A model generated the notes under the pieces. That model was not told the origin of the DNA. It did not search any database and saw nothing but the letters and a program-made list of their open reading frames with translations. Both the position numbers and the translations under genes were made by a program. DNA of 64,000 nucleotides from JACPUW01 sp049115495. Its GTDB lineage: Bacteria; Bacteroidota; Bacteroidia; CAILMK01; JACPUW01. The stretch lies in the NCBI GenBank assembly GCA_049115495.1, contig JAGDZV010000005.1:434001-498000 (forward strand), given 5' to 3'. Positions 8,601 to 18,519 of the stretch are shown here, piece by piece; within the stretch, counting starts at the first letter, position 1, and the number at the start of each line of letters is the position of its first letter.

Positions 8601-11072
8601 CTACCAACTATATTTTCTGAAAGGGTGAACCCAATATTTGGTGGTCTTAGTTGCAAGTCCACTACTTGAAAGACTACCTGGCCTAGAGTCAATTCTATAA
8701 GTATAAGCCGTACTTACTGAATTAGTGCCTTTGCCATGTTGTTCAGAAACCCAATAAAATTCATCCCAATTTATAAGATTAATTTTATATCGGTTTTCAA
8801 GTTTTATAAGCTCGGCAAATTCATTTCTATTAGGCAAGTACCAATCACTGTAGCCACCTGCGCTATAATTAAGACAAGATTCAATGGCAATAGGAGCGTC
8901 GCTTGAGCAGCTATTTACAATTTTAGTACAATTACCCATGCCTTTGCCTATGTCTCCAAAAATTACATCGGTTGTGGTTTCTTCACAACCGAAGGCGAGT
9001 TTTCCTATATTTTTTGGTGCAGATTCTAATGCCCATTTTTCTATTTCGTTTACGTAAACAATGGTACCTCCTGCAGGGCCTGTGCAGCCCAAAACATTAT
9101 CGGTACATGAGCCTGTCTTAAACTCTATTTCATTGCTAAAATTACCAGCTTTATCATTTTTTAGGTAGTAGCGGATGTAATAGGTTGTGTTTAAAGTAAG
9201 GTATGGCCAGCGACCACCAACTCCGAAGCGCCAATGATTTGTTGTTGGGTCTTTAGAATCGTAATAACCTGTATCGGTATCTAAACTAAACGAATCAATT
9301 GGGCTAGTATCATATAACAAACCACCACTATATGAGCCTGCTGAGTCAGTGATGTTTACAGTAATGAGTGCTGAACTTCTTGTGGTTCTTTTTGCTGTTA
9401 TTGTTATTTCAGGAACACCATATTTTTCTGAATAAAAGTACTTAAGTTCTCCATAGGTGGTGCCAGAAGAGTTTGTTGCAAAAGCCCTTACGGCAATTAT
9501 TTTTTTGTGATATGGTTTTAAGTTCATTTTCACTTCAAAATCACCTATTTCAACATTCGAGTAGGCCACATTACTATTTTCAATTGTTGGCTCGTTGTTA
9601 GTTCTTGACCAAACAACGCCACAAGCTGTAATTGGGTCTCCAAAATCATCAATTACAGTGCCCTTTGCTATAGCCGTTTTCCTTTTTACATCGCTTATTT
9701 CAATGGCCGAAATCCTAGGTGGAATACCTACACCTACTGTAATCCATTCACTTATCTCGTATTTAAGTTTTGGATGCTTGTAGTTGAGTTTAAACCTAAA
9801 CCCTTCAGTAAATCCAATGGCTTCAAGCATTAGCCTATCTTCTTTAGCAGTGAGAATTAATTCCACTTTAGGGTCGCTTTTCTCACTAACACTAAAGTAT
9901 GATGGGTTTACAGTAAATGCCTTAGTATTGCTTACCCAATTATTTCCTTCTCTTATGATTTCGGGCTTTTTACCTGTGAAAATGCTCTTACCTCGTTCTA
10001 AGCTATTTTTAAATGAAGTGACCATTTGGTCAACCTTTAAAATAGCGTCTAGGGTAATTCTTATTGTTAGAGATTTATGCTCTATGTCAGATGGTTGTAT
10101 GGTTCGGTGGTTAATGCGGCAATTGAGTGGAGTGGGTTTGTTTTTTAATAGAAGAATTTCAAGATCTTTTTTTGATCTAAAAATCTTATCAAATTTTTCA
10201 TAAACACCAGCTAGGTTAAGCACCTTATCAATATGATCGAATAGGAAGTAGAGCTGAATGCCAATAAGAGCGGCATCTGCCAAGGCTGCAGCTTTAGTAA
10301 AGAACCCTTCGGGCATTATCATCAATTTTGAAAAGCCGGAAATTAGAAGCGTTAATCTAGCTACATCTCGTGGTATTTTTTCGGCATTCTCCCATAGCTT
10401 TTTACTTGCATCGGAGTCATCATCTTTTTTGTTAGTTTGAAAACTGTCAACTAGCTCTACATACTCAACTTGCCAATTGAGTAGTTGGTTAGATTGTATA
10501 AAGTACGAAAGTTGTTTTGCTTCAATTTGGGTTAGAGATTTTAGGCTTTTACTAAATTCATCTACCATTAAAGCGCAAGCTTCCAGATTTTCTTCATTTC
10601 TGTCATAACCTAGATTCTCTGCATTTTGTATTTTTATAAAACTACTATCTAATAGATTTTTAAACTCGTCAATTATTATATCCGGGTTGTCAATCTTTTC
10701 ATATGACCCAATATTCATTGTTATAAATATTATTTGGTCTTCGGTCCAGGGGGTAGGGATTTCAAGGGTGTTTTCGCCAGGTTCAAGTTCGGGTACAATA
10801 AAGTGATAACGGGTTGATTCTTGGTCGAAGAACACCTTTTGATCTATGCTTGCTTCAATAAATCGTCCCGTAAAGTTTTCATGTGCATAGTAGTCTTGAA
10901 AGCTTAACAGGGTACAGATTTCTCCTGGTAAATATACCCTAGCATCGTCGAGCAAAATTATTTTTTTTTGTTCTTCAGGGTCTTCAACATCTTCCCTACA
11001 GGCACTAATTTGGGCAAAAGATATAATTATAAAAATGGCAATGATTTTTTTATAGAATCTTGAAAAATTCAT
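8601..11072 (-). CDS. Large lipoprotein with Ig/fibronectin-like repeats and a C-terminal Lcl (DUF1566-type) domain
   Basis: An 823-residue protein with a lipoprotein signal ending in QISAC (Cys25). An N-terminal helical region (about 130-330) is followed by beta-rich modules around 410-690. The last of these contain the SAISGTVIDDFGDPITACGVVWS-like start and NTTYYIRYYLKND, which are features of Bacteroidota fibronectin-type surface modules. The C-terminus (about 690-823) has DWYLPNRNEFAEL and a WVSEQHG segment, matching the Lcl/DUF1566 fold. The protein is likely anchored in the outer membrane. It lies 10 bases downstream of the ClbS-like gene on the same strand, so the two are probably cotranscribed. 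The role is unknown. Confidence 0.7.
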   Translation of the reverse strand: MNFSRFYKKIIAIFIIISFAQISACREDVEDPEEQKKIILLDDARVYLPGEICTLLSFQDYYAHENFTGRFIEASIDQKVFFDQESTRYHFIVPELEPGENTLEIPTPWTEDQIIFITMNIGSYEKIDNPDIIIDEFKNLLDSSFIKIQNAENLGYDRNEENLEACALMVDEFSKSLKSLTQIEAKQLSYFIQSNQLLNWQVEYVELVDSFQTNKKDDDSDASKKLWENAEKIPRDVARLTLLISGFSKLMIMPEGFFTKAAALADAALIGIQLYFLFDHIDKVLNLAGVYEKFDKIFRSKKDLEILLLKNKPTPLNCRINHRTIQPSDIEHKSLTIRITLDAILKVDQMVTSFKNSLERGKSIFTGKKPEIIREGNNWVSNTKAFTVNPSYFSVSEKSDPKVELILTAKEDRLMLEAIGFTEGFRFKLNYKHPKLKYEISEWITVGVGIPPRISAIEISDVKRKTAIAKGTVIDDFGDPITACGVVWSRTNNEPTIENSNVAYSNVEIGDFEVKMNLKPYHKKIIAVRAFATNSSGTTYGELKYFYSEKYGVPEITITAKRTTRSSALITVNITDSAGSYSGGLLYDTSPIDSFSLDTDTGYYDSKDPTTNHWRFGVGGRWPYLTLNTTYYIRYYLKNDKAGNFSNEIEFKTGSCTDNVLGCTGPAGGTIVYVNEIEKWALESAPKNIGKLAFGCEETTTDVIFGDIGKGMGNCTKIVNSCSSDAPIAIESCLNYSAGGYSDWYLPNRNEFAELIKLENRYKINLINWDEFYWVSEQHGKGTNSVSTAYTYRIDSRPGSLSSSGLATKTTKYWVHPFRKYSW

Positions 11073-11082
11073 AGCTGTGCAT

Positions 11083-11580
11083 TTACTTAAAACACTTTTT
11101 AATCAATTTAAAAGCCCAATCGTAATGGCTACTAGTGGCCGATACTAAATAAGAACCCATAGAAGTAGTACCCGTCCATTTATAGCGTTTCTTTTCAAAC
11201 AACTCCATATTACTATATCGATTGATAATACTTTGAATTTTATCAAAAGAATCTGCTAACAAATCTTTTGCTTCTTCAAGCGGAGTGCTTTCATATTGTT
11301 TTTGAATCAGAGCATTAAGTTCTGGAGTAGTTTTCCATGTATAGCCCTTTGCCGGCATGTCTGGTTTTTGTCCGGCCATTCCTATGTTATGCCACTCTTT
11401 CATCATTAAATGCCAGTGGTGCAAGTGGCACAAAACATCTCTTATGTTTCTATTTAAATAGCGTTCAGGAAACTCCTTTTCTTGCTCATTAGTGCTTTTA
11501 GAGTTTATATAAGACATCAGTTTTTTGTAATTCTTTTGGCTTAGGTCAAGTAATTCAGTTTTGTTTTTAGGACGAGGCAT
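11083..11580 (-). CDS. ClbS/DfsB-family four-helix bundle protein
   Basis: A 165-residue cytoplasmic protein matching the ClbS/DfsB family (DUF1706): MPRPKNKTELLDLSQKNY at the start, RDVLCHLHHWHLMMKEWH in helix two, GYTWKTTPELN in the middle and a C-terminal SSHYDWAFKLIKKC. ClbS itself is a cyclopropane hydrolase protecting colibactin producers; most relatives occur without such a cluster and have no known substrate. No biosynthetic genes are present here. It is the first gene of a two-gene unit with the large lipoprotein downstream. Confidence 0.8.
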   Translation of the reverse strand: MPRPKNKTELLDLSQKNYKKLMSYINSKSTNEQEKEFPERYLNRNIRDVLCHLHHWHLMMKEWHNIGMAGQKPDMPAKGYTWKTTPELNALIQKQYESTPLEEAKDLLADSFDKIQSIINRYSNMELFEKKRYKWTGTTSMGSYLVSATSSHYDWAFKLIKKCFK

Positions 11581-11735
11581 AGCTATTCAAATTAACTATT
11601 CAAAGCTCTAATTTAAACCCCGTAAAAATGATGACCAGAGTCATACAACCCATTTAATAGTTTACGTGTCTCAATTATTAAGCTATTTCTTTTTTAAGAA
11701 CTTTACACTTGATATTTGAATTGAAAATCTCCGAT

Positions 11736-14700
11736 ATGAAAATAACTCTTACTTCAATAACGCTATTACTGTTTGCTTTTCAGGTGCAGGCATCAAGAAT
11801 TCTAGTAAGCGGACAGCTTAATACAAACACCATTTGGAAGGCTGATACGGTGATTATTCAGGGTGCTCTTGAGATTAAAAACGGTGTTTTGTTAACCATA
11901 GCTCCCGGTGTTAGTGTAATGGGGGGTAATCTTGATGTTAAGGGTGCAATACAAGCACTAGGCAGGGCTGATAGTCTAATTAACTTTAAGCACCAGTACA
12001 TTCAAGGTGGCAGTACCAATTATTTTGGAGGTTTCAATTTCACCAATGTGGCTTCAGCAAACGATAGTAGCGTTTTCAATTATTGCAGTTTTGAAAGCCT
12101 AGTGCCAAATGATGCTCTATTTGTAATTAGAAACAGTAATCAAATAGAAATTAAAAACTGCTTTTTTGATGGTGCTGACGTGCAAGGTCGTATGCTTTTA
12201 TCAGCTTATCAAAGTGATGTAAAGTTTAATAAGAATGTGGTTAAACACTTTAAAGAAAGAGCCGTAGAGTTCACTGACGGAAATGCAACTTGTAACTTTA
12301 ACATGTTTGATTCTTGCCTAAACTATAGATACGGAGAAGAGCTTGTTTATTTTGGTGCTGGGAAACAGTTGGCTAAGGGAAATGTATTTAGCCATTGTGG
12401 CGATAGCTTAAACCCAAGTGATATTAACCCTACAGTAATATTTAGAAATGGAAGTGAATGTGAGTTTAGAGAAAATAGCTTGCTCAATTCGTGGAATCTG
12501 GCACTGAGAATTGAAGATGAATCAGCTCCTATTATCAATAACTGTACTATAAAAAACTATAATGCCGGAATACTATTTTCAAAAACTCACTCAACTAAAA
12601 GTGTAACCATTCTTAATACGGTAATTGATGGCATTGCTGAAATAGGAATGAATGCCGGTATTGACGTACGAGCCACTATAAGAAAGAGTACCATTAAAAA
12701 CTGTAAAAAAGGGGGAGTTGTTGTGGTTAGAGACTCAGACTTTAAGTTTTTGAATGATTCTTTTTTAAATAATGCGGGTGGAGGCTGTAACATTAGATTT
12801 ACAACAACAACTGCCGAATTTGAAAACTGTTATTTTGAGGGGAATAGTGCCAACTTTGGAGGCGGTTTATTTATTACCGATAGAGCCATATGCACCATAA
12901 ACAATTGTACCTTCAAAAGCAATTTAGCCGTAAACGGTGGTGGCATGGCAGCGGGATCAGGTTCTAGTATTCAAAACTGTACTTTTAATCAAAACGAAGC
13001 CTATTCTTTTGGTGGTGGTGCTTTTGTACAAGGCTGCACTTTTATAAATAATAAATTAGTTAATAATAAGGCGTACATGGGCGGCGGAGCATTATTTCAA
13101 ATGTCAACAAGCTACCGAGGTAATTATGAGAATAATTACATTTCAGAAAACACGGCTGACTCATTAGGAGGGGGTGCTATTATAGCCATTGATCGATACA
13201 TGAAATTTAGAAACAACCACATTGAGAATAACACCGCCGGCTTTGCTGGTGGCGGGCTATCAGTATACGTAGGTTCAAAAAGTTGGATGAGTGGCATTAT
13301 GATCAATAACAACGAAGCACCATTTGGCGCTGGAATCAACTTTGAAGAGAATACGAGTCATAATTTGAAGCTGAGCAATATGAGCGTACTTTATAATAGA
13401 AGTACAAAGAAGTATGGTGCGCTGCGCAACAAGAGCAAAGACGAACTCTATTTTACCAATTGTGTATTTTGGGGAAATGAATCTGATAATGGATTGGATT
13501 TTTATAGTGAGTGGGATAATGCCGATCCTGGTTTTGATCATTGCGTGATTCAGGGTGGATTTTCAAATTTTGATTTAAACGGTGGTACTTTCAATGGAGC
13601 AAAAATCAAGATTAGCACTACTGATCCTGAATTTAATAAAGTAACAAAAGCAGGAAATGATTCATTAAGGGCTTATAATTATTACTTCTCAAACACTAGT
13701 GATCTTTATAATGGTGGTAAGGCTGATACTTCGAAATTGAGAATTGCCAGGCGAGATTTGAATAATACGCTGAGAGTAAAAGATTCTAAAATAGATATAG
13801 GGACTTATGAGTTTGTAGAAATGCCAAAGCTAAATATTTGGATTGGCAAAACTGAAATCTGTGAAAATAGTACGCCCGAAATAAATATTACACCTGATAG
13901 CAGATATGATGAAATAGATTGGTATAAAGATGGAGAAAAGCTTTTAAGTAATAAAAACAAATTATCAATCGATAATTTCAGTAAATCTGATACAGGATAT
14001 TATTGGGCTGTAGGCAGTAATGCGGCTGGGCAGGTTTATTCTGATACTTTGCACTTTTCCTTTATTTCTACACCAACAGTAAAACTCATTGGCAATGATA
14101 CAACTTTGTGTCAGGCTCATGATTATAGAATTGAAGCAGAAGGTAATTGGCAAGAATATTTATGGAAATCGCACACAGCGAAAAAATCATCATTTTATGT
14201 GCCTTTGGCTTCTGAAGAAGTATGGGTAATGGTTAAAGACAAAGAAACAGGCTGTTTTACAATATCTGATACAATTTCAATTGAAATTATTAACCCAAGT
14301 TTTGTTGCTGATATTAGTTTGGGGTATGATGTTGGACTTGAAGAATATAATTTAACAGCGGATTTAGAATCAAACGATGGTTTCGATAGTATTCTTTGGC
14401 AAAATATAACTGAGCAATGGCAACAAGTTACAGCGGAAAATTATCTTAAAGTTGAATTGAGCAACGGCGAAGGTGAATATGTAGCCAATACGTTTATAGA
14501 AACTTGCGCCGGAGATACATCAAAAGGTGTAACAATAGTTTTCCCATCAGTTGGAAGTCACAGAGAATTTGCCATTGATATAATTCAAATTGCTGAAATG
14601 GTGCAACTTTCAACGGAGCTAAACCAAGAGCTACAATTGCAGCTTTACAATCTTGATGGAAAAAGGTTAATAAGCACTCAGTTTAAAAATCAAACTCAGA

Positions 14701-14795
14701 TAGACGTAACCAATTATAGGAATCAAATCTTATTAATTAAAGTATTTGATGCTGAGACTAGTAAGCTTTGGATTGATAAAGTGTTTATCAATTAA
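11736..14795 (+). CDS. Secreted right-handed parallel beta-helix protein with T9SS-type C-terminus
   Basis: I choose the ATG at 11736 (MKITLTSITLLLFAFQVQAS), nine codons inside the longest frame, because a proper signal peptide begins there; this gives 1019 residues. Residues about 60-560 are a beta-helix of short repeats rich in NNxxxNN and GGGxxF/GGGAL turns, as in pectate-lyase-like and polymorphic-membrane-protein folds. An Ig-like segment follows near 690-780 (WYKDGEKLLSN, SDTGYYWAVGSN), then another beta module. The end (LYNLDGKRLIS..., WIDKVFIN) resembles a type IX secretion sorting domain. It is probably exported to the surface as an adhesin or polysaccharide-binding protein; no catalytic residues are evident. 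Confidence 0.75.
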   Translation: MKITLTSITLLLFAFQVQASRILVSGQLNTNTIWKADTVIIQGALEIKNGVLLTIAPGVSVMGGNLDVKGAIQALGRADSLINFKHQYIQGGSTNYFGGFNFTNVASANDSSVFNYCSFESLVPNDALFVIRNSNQIEIKNCFFDGADVQGRMLLSAYQSDVKFNKNVVKHFKERAVEFTDGNATCNFNMFDSCLNYRYGEELVYFGAGKQLAKGNVFSHCGDSLNPSDINPTVIFRNGSECEFRENSLLNSWNLALRIEDESAPIINNCTIKNYNAGILFSKTHSTKSVTILNTVIDGIAEIGMNAGIDVRATIRKSTIKNCKKGGVVVVRDSDFKFLNDSFLNNAGGGCNIRFTTTTAEFENCYFEGNSANFGGGLFITDRAICTINNCTFKSNLAVNGGGMAAGSGSSIQNCTFNQNEAYSFGGGAFVQGCTFINNKLVNNKAYMGGGALFQMSTSYRGNYENNYISENTADSLGGGAIIAIDRYMKFRNNHIENNTAGFAGGGLSVYVGSKSWMSGIMINNNEAPFGAGINFEENTSHNLKLSNMSVLYNRSTKKYGALRNKSKDELYFTNCVFWGNESDNGLDFYSEWDNADPGFDHCVIQGGFSNFDLNGGTFNGAKIKISTTDPEFNKVTKAGNDSLRAYNYYFSNTSDLYNGGKADTSKLRIARRDLNNTLRVKDSKIDIGTYEFVEMPKLNIWIGKTEICENSTPEINITPDSRYDEIDWYKDGEKLLSNKNKLSIDNFSKSDTGYYWAVGSNAAGQVYSDTLHFSFISTPTVKLIGNDTTLCQAHDYRIEAEGNWQEYLWKSHTAKKSSFYVPLASEEVWVMVKDKETGCFTISDTISIEIINPSFVADISLGYDVGLEEYNLTADLESNDGFDSILWQNITEQWQQVTAENYLKVELSNGEGEYVANTFIETCAGDTSKGVTIVFPSVGSHREFAIDIIQIAEMVQLSTELNQELQLQLYNLDGKRLISTQFKNQTQIDVTNYRNQILLIKVFDAETSKLWIDKVFIN

Positions 14796-14820
14796 TTTTT
14801 GAATCTAAAAGAAATTGCAT

Positions 14821-16650
14821 TTACTCAGTTGCAGAATTTAAAGGAGTTTCTTGTGTTTCAATATCGTCAGTTGTTGATACGTCGTTTTCTTCGGTGGCTT
14901 GAATTAAAGTATCGTGGTTTATATAAAGGAGCTCAGCTGTTTCAATTAGCTTTAGTGTAATTGAAGTAACCCTGGCACTATCATTGGCCAGTGAAGCGGC
15001 CATTTCGCTTGAAATCTTTTTTTCTCTAATAAGCTCATCAAGAGTTCCATCAATTAATACATCTACTTTTTTTGAATTGCTTTTAATCTTAGTCAACTTG
15101 GTCAAATGTTCCTGTGGTTCTTCTTCTTCACTCAAAAGATAGATCTCGCGCAGCACCTTCGATACCTTTTTTCTAAGTTTATCATATTCTTTACTAATGG
15201 CTTCATTGTCTGAAACCATGTATTTACTCACATTTGTTCTTAAACCCCTAATGTATTTTATTACTTCTACAATATTTCGGTTAACTATTTTTACTCGAGT
15301 AAAGGCTTCCATAGCCTCTGTATCAAGAGAAAATTTGCTTTGAGATAGGGTAGCATATTTTATTATTTTACTGTAAATGGTCTTTACTTTTTCATAGTAG
15401 AGCTCATTTACATTTACCTTAATTTTTTCTTTAGATTTTTTTACGATCGACTTTAGTTTTTCATCTCCTTTTATATCGTGTATGTGGAGATTTAAGCCAT
15501 GTGCAATAATTTCAAAAGTTGCGTTTTCAAAAAGCCTTTTACTCTCATCTAGTAGTGCTCTAATTGAAGTTTGAGGATAGGTTAAAACACTTTCATTAAG
15601 GTAAATTGGGTTTTCTATTTTTTCTTCTTTCTTTTTGGTTGGAAAAATTCTGTTTAGAAGAATCACCAGCCTTGGAATAAACGGCAGCATAATAAGCACG
15701 CCTATTATGTTAAAAACCGAGTGAAATAAAGCGAGTCTTAGAATGTAATTATCGGCTGCTATTCCAAAACCATCAGCTAAGAATTTAACCAATTGCCCAA
15801 ATGGAGAAATTAGAATTAATGCAATAAGTCCGATAGAGGCCTTAAATATAAGTTGAGCTCCTGCTAGTTTTTTTCCTTCGTTATTGGCGCTTAACGATCC
15901 CAGTATTGCTGTTATGGTGGTTCCTACATTGGCACCAATAGTTAGCGCTAGTGAGTTTTCATAAGTTATTTGTCCTGCAGCTAAGGCCGTTAAGAAAAGC
16001 GCAATTGCCGCACTGCTTGATTGTAAAATTAGAGTAACCAAAATACCAATGGCCGTGTAAGAAATAATACCCCAAAAACCAGGCACAGCATATTCGGCAA
16101 GGTTTATTCCGTCTTGAAAAGTATCAAAACCCTGTTTCATGTAATGAATTCCAAGAAAGAAGAATCCCAATCCGGCAAGTACATAGCCAATGCCTTTCAT
16201 GGTTCGGCGTTTTTGAAAAACAAACAAAATACCGAAAGCCAGCATGGGCATAGCGAATGACGATACTTTAACTTTTAGCCCAAAAGCGGCTACCAGCCAA
16301 GCCGTAGCTGTGGTGCCAATATCTGCGCCAAAAACTATTCCTATACCTGCAAAAAGATCAATAAGACCCGCACTAAGAAATGATATGCTAATTACACTTA
16401 TTAGCGAGCTTGATTGTAAAAGTGCGGTAACAATAAAACCAACGCCCAGGCTTTTGTAAAGCCTATTAGTCATTCTTTTTAAAAGCTTTTGTACGGGGCC
16501 TTCAACAAAAGTGTTAAAGCCATCTTCAAGCATAATCATACCAAAAAGTAAAATGGCTACACCAGCAGAAACTTCTTTTATGGTTGGGTTTGAGAAGAGA
16601 ACCCAAGCCAAAAGGAACAAAATAGTTGGAAAGAAAAGCTTTTTTATCAT
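14821..16650 (-). CDS. Na/Pi cotransporter family protein with C-terminal PhoU-like domain
   Basis: A 609-residue protein. The membrane half (about 1-330) has two inverted repeats, each with a QSSS motif (LLQSSSLISV and LILQSSSAAIAL) and a partner GADIGTT / GANVGTT turn, the hallmark of the NaPi-II family (PF02690). The cytoplasmic half (about 350-570) is helical with repeated charged heptads, consistent with a PhoU-type domain. It should import phosphate or a related anion with sodium across the inner membrane. The length agrees with bacterial NptA-type fusions. It is convergent with the beta-helix gene, separated by about 25 bases. Confidence 0.85.
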   Translation of the reverse strand: MIKKLFFPTILFLLAWVLFSNPTIKEVSAGVAILLFGMIMLEDGFNTFVEGPVQKLLKRMTNRLYKSLGVGFIVTALLQSSSLISVISISFLSAGLIDLFAGIGIVFGADIGTTATAWLVAAFGLKVKVSSFAMPMLAFGILFVFQKRRTMKGIGYVLAGLGFFFLGIHYMKQGFDTFQDGINLAEYAVPGFWGIISYTAIGILVTLILQSSSAAIALFLTALAAGQITYENSLALTIGANVGTTITAILGSLSANNEGKKLAGAQLIFKASIGLIALILISPFGQLVKFLADGFGIAADNYILRLALFHSVFNIIGVLIMLPFIPRLVILLNRIFPTKKKEEKIENPIYLNESVLTYPQTSIRALLDESKRLFENATFEIIAHGLNLHIHDIKGDEKLKSIVKKSKEKIKVNVNELYYEKVKTIYSKIIKYATLSQSKFSLDTEAMEAFTRVKIVNRNIVEVIKYIRGLRTNVSKYMVSDNEAISKEYDKLRKKVSKVLREIYLLSEEEEPQEHLTKLTKIKSNSKKVDVLIDGTLDELIREKKISSEMAASLANDSARVTSITLKLIETAELLYINHDTLIQATEENDVSTTDDIETQETPLNSATE

Positions 16651-16923
16651 CTCTCAGTTTTCATTTATTATCTCAAAATAGGACTTCTAGTTTCTATGGG
16701 AAATACGTATTGCTTTCTTAAAAAGATACTTTCTAATTACTACTTCAATTGTAGAATTGATCTGTTGTTTAATCACCTCTTAAAAGAAACAATAGAAACC
16801 TTTTTGCCTATTAAGAGCAGAGTTAATTAGTTCTCTTGTAAAAAGAGCATATTCAGTAAAGTAATTTGTAAAATATTAAAAGAGTTTGTGGGAGGGCAGT
16901 CTTTCAGTTTATTTTGAACTGTT

Positions 16924-17499
16924 ATGGATGAAATTAGCCAACTTAACCCAAAAGCGTTTGAATTAGCAATGCACCTTGAAACAAAAAGAACATTGTTGCG
17001 AAATTTCAAAAGGAGTGATTTAGAAGACTTTCATAAAATTAGAACAGATGCTGAGGTGCGCAAATACATTGCAAAACCGATTGATCATAATATTGAATCT
17101 ACCAAAAAAGCGCTAAATGAGGTAATTGAAGCTTTTAATGATCATAAAGCATTAAACTGGATAATAGAAGATAAAGAAACGGGTGAGTTTATTGGTTCAG
17201 GAGGTTTTTGGAGAATTGACCTTAAAAATAATAGGGCTGAGCTTGGTTATTCCATAAAAAAGAAGTTTTGGCAAAAGGGAATTATGACAGAAGTGCTAAA
17301 AGTAATTTTGCCATTTGCCTTTCAAAAAGCTGGGATTCATTCAATTATGGCTTGTGTTGATGTAAATAACACACCGTCTCAAAAATTACTTTTAAAATCT
17401 GGCTTTAAGCTAGAGGCTCATCATCGCCAAGATTGGTATTTTGAAGGGAAATACTTTGATACATTGGTGTATGGGATGATAAAAGAGGATTTGGAATGA
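16924..17499 (+). CDS. GNAT acetyltransferase, RimJ/RimL-like
   Basis: A 191-residue protein matching the RimJ/RimL branch of GNAT: LETKRTLLRNFKRSDLEDF, WIIEDKETGEFIGSGGFW, AELGYSIKKKFWQKGIMTEVL (the acetyl-CoA pyrophosphate-binding loop, Q/RxxGxx) and VDVNNTPSQKLLLKSGF. It is expected to acetylate an amino group of a protein N-terminus or small molecule; the substrate cannot be read from sequence. The ATG at 16924 adds a 16-residue lead-in; the Met at residue 17 is an alternative start. Confidence 0.82.
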   Translation: MDEISQLNPKAFELAMHLETKRTLLRNFKRSDLEDFHKIRTDAEVRKYIAKPIDHNIESTKKALNEVIEAFNDHKALNWIIEDKETGEFIGSGGFWRIDLKNNRAELGYSIKKKFWQKGIMTEVLKVILPFAFQKAGIHSIMACVDVNNTPSQKLLLKSGFKLEAHHRQDWYFEGKYFDTLVYGMIKEDLE

Positions 17500-17506
17500 T
17501 TAGTTT

Positions 17507-17651
17507 ATAGGGGTATCGGGAATGATGCTACAATGCATTTCGATGGTTTGAATTCCATTGTTTCTGATCAGTAAAGACCGATTTCAATTGCTCATAATAA
17601 GGGTGGAATAAGCGCAAAATTGATTTTTGGTACAACTCCCGATACTCCTAT
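17507..17651. repeat. 145-bp element bounded by 15-bp imperfect inverted repeats
   Basis: ATAGGGGTATCGGGA at 507-521 is matched in inverted orientation by TCCCGATACTCCTAT at 637-651, 14 of 15 positions identical. The interior has no open frame of note. The size and terminal inverted repeats resemble a small non-autonomous element, and it sits immediately upstream of a decayed regulator gene. A hairpin-forming intergenic repeat is the alternative. Confidence 0.4.
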
Positions 17652-17674
17652 TAAATTATATGTAAAAGCATATA

Positions 17675-17883
17675 GTGGATTCGGTTTCTAGATTTCTTAA
17701 AAGGAGAAGAAAAGATACAGGTTTAACTAAAAAGGAGTTTGCTGAGAGGGCCGGTGTAGCCTTAACCGTGATAAGAAAAATTGAGCGGGAAAAAACAATT
17801 TATACATGGACAAAGTAAATTAGGTTTTGCAAATGTTTGGACATGAATTGGCACCAGTGAGCATAAATGAAATTGAAAAATGA
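17675..17883 (+). pseudogene. Decayed HipB/Y4mF-like XRE-family regulator
   Basis: The frame starting near 17675 reads SRFLKRRRKDTGLTKKEFAERAGVALTVIRKIER, a classic XRE helix-turn-helix. It then slips: the expected family continuation (LxMDKVNxVLxMFGHELAPV) is found in another frame at about 17800-17860 and carries an in-frame TAG at 17821-17823. So there is at least one frameshift and one nonsense change. Y4mF-type regulators are normally antitoxin partners of HipA-like kinases, but no recognisable HipA remains downstream. The gene is dead or produces only a truncated DNA-binding fragment. Confidence 0.7.
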
Positions 17884-17987
17884 GCTTTTATCTTTCAGAA
17901 AATATGCGAACCCTTTACTTAAGCTTACTTAATGAAAGGTATAGCCAATTGGGGCTATGAGTTAATAACCTTTCAATTTGAAATTGC

Positions 17988-18461
17988 TCAACTTTTGAGC
18001 GATTTACACCACCTAATCTTCACCGTCTTTAAAACATCAGTTTCCCAAATTTGATCGTGTAGAATTTCAAAGCCATTTTTCTGGTAAAAGGCTAAGGGTG
18101 AATCATAGTTACTACCATCTAATTTTTGATAACCATTACCTTTCACAACCCAACCACAAAGCATATTGTTGTTGGCTTTTGCCTCATCTAATAATTGAGT
18201 ACCAATTCCACGGCCTTGAGCTTGCCTTGATACTATCATGGCAAAATTGCGTTCTTGGTTTCTATCAAAGTCGCAATACCATGCAACTACGGCTTCATTA
18301 TCAAAAATGAACAAGTGTTTCGGGTTTTCTAGCTTGCTTAAATAGTGCCTAAGGTTATTAATGTTACTATGGCAAATACTTGCTGGATATTCAGCATTCC
18401 ACAGACTAAATATTTGCTGTTCTTGGCTACTACTAAGCATTATTTCGCTAAAAAAAATCAA
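17988..18461 (-). CDS. GNAT-family acetyltransferase
   Basis: A 157-residue protein with the GNAT core: LFIFDNEAVVAWYCDFDR (beta strands 2-4), NFAMIVSRQAQGRGIGTQLLDEAK (motif A with the QxxGxG acetyl-CoA loop) and SPLAFYQKNGFEI near the C-terminus. It is distinct from the RimL-like gene 500 bases away and shows no special similarity to it. The Met at residue 8 (position 18440) is an equally good start. The substrate is unknown. Confidence 0.75.
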   Translation of the reverse strand: MIFFSEIMLSSSQEQQIFSLWNAEYPASICHSNINNLRHYLSKLENPKHLFIFDNEAVVAWYCDFDRNQERNFAMIVSRQAQGRGIGTQLLDEAKANNNMLCGWVVKGNGYQKLDGSNYDSPLAFYQKNGFEILHDQIWETDVLKTVKIRWCKSLKS

Positions 18462-18519
18462 TTAAAGAGGGTCACCTATTGTAAATATGCTCATTAAAAT
18501 AGGTAAAATCTAAGCAACT

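Noticed and set aside
12880..13360. GGGG-rich repeats in the beta-helix gene as a possible CRISPR or nucleotide repeat
   Set aside because: They encode regular glycine turns of a beta-helix; spacing follows protein repeats and no identical repeats with unique spacers occur.
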